A stretch of DNA of 64,000 bases from Chloroflexota bacterium (GTDB taxonomy: Bacteria; Chloroflexota; UBA11872; VXNJ01), in the NCBI GenBank assembly GCA_026707405.1, contig JAPOWW010000003.1:186001-250000 (forward strand), written 5' to 3'. The position numbers and the translations under genes were made by a program. Below the pieces are notes generated by a model, which did no database searches, was not told the DNA's origin, and was given only the letters and a program-made list of their open reading frames with translations. Positions within the stretch are counted from its first letter, which is position 1. The number at the start of each line of letters is the position of its first letter. Positions 62,308 to 64,000 of the stretch are shown here, in pieces.

Positions 62308-63272
62308 TGCTCTCCCGCAGCGCGCAAGGTCTCTACTGGATGAGCCGTTACCTGGAGCGGGCGGACCATCTCTGCCGCCTGCTGCGCTTGCAGACGGAAG
62401 CGCTGGTGGACCGCCCGATTCGGGAGATTCATTTCGGCTGGAGCCGCATCTATAGAAGCCTGGACCGGCAGCCTCCGGGCGGCAGGCTGGAAATGCTCCA
62501 TAGCGACGACTACACGCTGGCGGATTCGTACACGCTCGCCGACGACCTGACGTTCGAGCGTTCGAACCCCAGTTCGATGTGGAGCTGCTTCGCCTTGGGC
62601 CGCGAGAACGCCCGGCAGATGCGCCAGTGCATCAATGCGGACATGTGGAGTTGCTTGAATCTGGCATATTTGCGGATCCAGCAGCTTTCGATCCAGAGGA
62701 TCTGGACGCCATCACCCGAGAGCTTCTACGCGGAAACGGGAGCCGAGATCGACACTTTCTCAGGAGTGTCTGCAGCGACGATGTACCGCGACGAGGGCTG
62801 GCGCTTCATGCAACTCGGACGCTTCATCGAGCGCACGCAGCTTACTACCTCGCTGCTGCTTTCGCAGCTTGCGGTCCAAACTCACGAAGAGACATCCGGC
62901 GCGGATTGGACGAGCCTGCTGCGCATCTATCACGCGTTCGAGACTTACAACCGCAGCTATAGCGTGGAGGTGCAGCCTGACCAAGTGCTCGACCTGCTCG
63001 TCACCGATCCGCTGCTACCCGACTCGCTCTGCCGCTCGATCGACAGAGCAGTGTCAGACATCGCCGCCATCGGCCCCGGACCGGACGGCCATTCCAGCGA
63101 TGCGGCGCGGCGTCTGGCAGGCCGCTTGAGCGCTCTGATCCACTACGACTGGCCGGATTGCAAGGATCGCGGAAGCCTGTTGCGTGAGGTCAGCAAGTAT
63201 TCTCGGGAGCTCCACCATCTCGTAACTGCCGCTTACTTCGAATACTCCATTGAGGATTCCCCAACGCGCTGA
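62307..63272 (+). CDS. Alpha-E domain protein (DUF403)
   Basis: This 321-residue, almost wholly helical protein has the opening LSRSAQGLYWMSRYLERADHLCRLL and the repeated helix patterns characteristic of DUF403. ATG 62307 overlaps the ATP-grasp stop by one base, and the in-frame extension upstream lies within that gene and is rejected. It probably acts with the ATP-grasp enzyme. The transglutaminase begins four bases after its stop. Confidence 0.92.
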   Translation: MLSRSAQGLYWMSRYLERADHLCRLLRLQTEALVDRPIREIHFGWSRIYRSLDRQPPGGRLEMLHSDDYTLADSYTLADDLTFERSNPSSMWSCFALGRENARQMRQCINADMWSCLNLAYLRIQQLSIQRIWTPSPESFYAETGAEIDTFSGVSAATMYRDEGWRFMQLGRFIERTQLTTSLLLSQLAVQTHEETSGADWTSLLRIYHAFETYNRSYSVEVQPDQVLDLLVTDPLLPDSLCRSIDRAVSDIAAIGPGPDGHSSDAARRLAGRLSALIHYDWPDCKDRGSLLREVSKYSRELHHLVTAAYFEYSIEDSPTR

Positions 63273-63276
63273 CGCC

Positions 63277-64000
63277 GTGGCCGGTCGGACGCGCTACGAA
63301 ATCGAGCACGTTTCGCGCTACTTCTACACCTCACCAGTGCGGGACTGCGTGATGTCGCTATGTCTCAAACCGCGCGACGATTCCCGTCAGCGGCTGTTGA
63401 GCTTCGAGGCGGCAACCGTCCCGGAGTCCCCGCTTAACGGTGAGATGGATTGCTTCGGCAATACCAAGCATGTCCTCAACATCCACCGCAAGCACGACCG
63501 GCTGGAGATCACCGCCCGCTCGACGGTCGAGATCGCGCCGGCCGCTTCAGTCCCAAACTCGCTGGGGGCTCAAGCCTGGGACCAGATTAGGTCGTGGGGC
63601 GAGTCTCTTATCCACTGGGACTTTACGCACGCAAGCGCGCTGGCACGGCCCTCGCCCGCGCTGACCGACTTTGTCGAAGGCGCTCGCATAGAACGGGGAG
63701 ACGACCCGCTAGAGTCGCTGCTGCGGCTCTCGGACACGCTCTACCGCAGTTTCCAATACGTCCCAGGGAGCACGTCGGCAGTCTCTCCCATCGAGCACAT
63801 ATTGGATTCCGGTCGGGGAGTCTGCCAGGACTACGCTCACGTGATGATCGCAATCGCGCGTTCATGGGGGGTGCCGACTCGCTATGTCTCGGGGTACCTC
63901 TACGTCACGGGCCGAGCGGGCGAGCAAGCGCCGGAAACCGCCACGCATGCCTGGGCCGAGTGCTTGCTGCCCGACCTGGGCTGGATCGGGTTCGATCCCA
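63277..64000 (+). CDS. Transglutaminase-like family protein (3' end outside window)
   Basis: At least 241 residues are visible. The N-terminal region (TRYEIEHVSRYFYTSPVRD) is the usual beta-sandwich of the bacterial transglutaminase-like family. The catalytic triad is visible: Cys in SGRGVCQDYAHVM, His in ATHAWAEC, and Asp in WIGFDP at the window end. The start is GTG 63277, the first in the frame after the alpha-E stop. It completes the conserved three-gene cluster and may cross-link or cleave the peptide product. Confidence 0.88.
   Translation, partial: MAGRTRYEIEHVSRYFYTSPVRDCVMSLCLKPRDDSRQRLLSFEAATVPESPLNGEMDCFGNTKHVLNIHRKHDRLEITARSTVEIAPAASVPNSLGAQAWDQIRSWGESLIHWDFTHASALARPSPALTDFVEGARIERGDDPLESLLRLSDTLYRSFQYVPGSTSAVSPIEHILDSGRGVCQDYAHVMIAIARSWGVPTRYVSGYLYVTGRAGEQAPETATHAWAECLLPDLGWIGFDP

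Overview
This is a bacterial chromosomal window of roughly 58-60% GC by eye, densely coding, with many 4-base ATGA/TGATG overlaps and frequent GTG/TTG starts. The best lineage guess is Chloroflexota, for example a marine or sponge-associated SAR202/Dehalococcoidia-like bacterium. The main hint is the sugar-binding lipoprotein at 47079-48662, whose Val/Glu/Lys repeat linker after the lipobox is typical of that phylum. The wealth of phytanoyl-CoA dioxygenase-like, Gfo/Idh/MocA and ASPIC/UnbV genes also fits. No 16S gene or ribosomal protein is present, so this is inference. No insertion sequence, prophage, CRISPR array or origin was seen.

Layout. 1-11.3 kb: end of a threonine synthase-like gene with a cupin, a NAD-dependent epimerase, a base-excision glycosylase, a PH-domain protein, a GH51 arabinofuranosidase, an acyl-CoA ligase / thiolase / DUF35 trio, and a large DUF4838-like putative glycosidase. 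11.3-20.9 kb: an MMPL exporter, a Phd/PIN toxin-antitoxin pair with its own palindromic operator, a DJ-1/PfpI protein, a membrane-anchored EEP phosphatase, a VOC protein, a PhyH dioxygenase, a BNR propeller and an aldo/keto reductase. 21.0-32.7 kb: a TlpA-like redoxin with an in-frame UGA at the active site (candidate selenoprotein), an SGNH hydrolase, gamma-glutamyltransferase, Gfo/Idh, MFS, MscS, a thioredoxin-like lipoprotein, a methyltransferase, a DUF433/DUF5615 toxin-antitoxin pair with a damaged toxin start, and a sugar isomerase.

34.4-48.8 kb is a long minus-strand catabolic block. It reads from a good sigma-70-like promoter at 48820-48847 through a sugar-binding protein, two ABC permeases, a tandem-duplicated alpha/beta hydrolase, a Gfo/Idh, an AAC(3)-ceramidase fusion, a second Gfo/Idh, an MFS transporter, an M14 peptidase and a CehA-like metallohydrolase. 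Together these suggest uptake and stepwise breakdown of an acylated or amidated carbohydrate or glycolipid; the substrate cannot be read from sequence. No ABC ATPase is present, so one must come from elsewhere.

49-54.8 kb carries a flavin-dependent halogenase-like enzyme, a permease fused to a seven-repeat FG-GAP/UnbV propeller, and a PhyH gene whose ATG directly abuts the encoded CCA of a tRNA-Asp gene. 55.2-60.8 kb is a five-gene signalling operon (STAS, response regulator-PP2C, RsbW-like kinase, amino-acid-type binding lipoprotein, HAMP histidine kinase). The last 3 kb is the conserved ATP-grasp / alpha-E / transglutaminase cluster, cut by the window end.

The strongest candidates for something undescribed are the UGA-containing redoxin (21007-21729), the AAC(3)-ceramidase fusion, the permease-propeller fusion, the binding-protein-linked partner-switching operon, and the tRNA/AUG junction.
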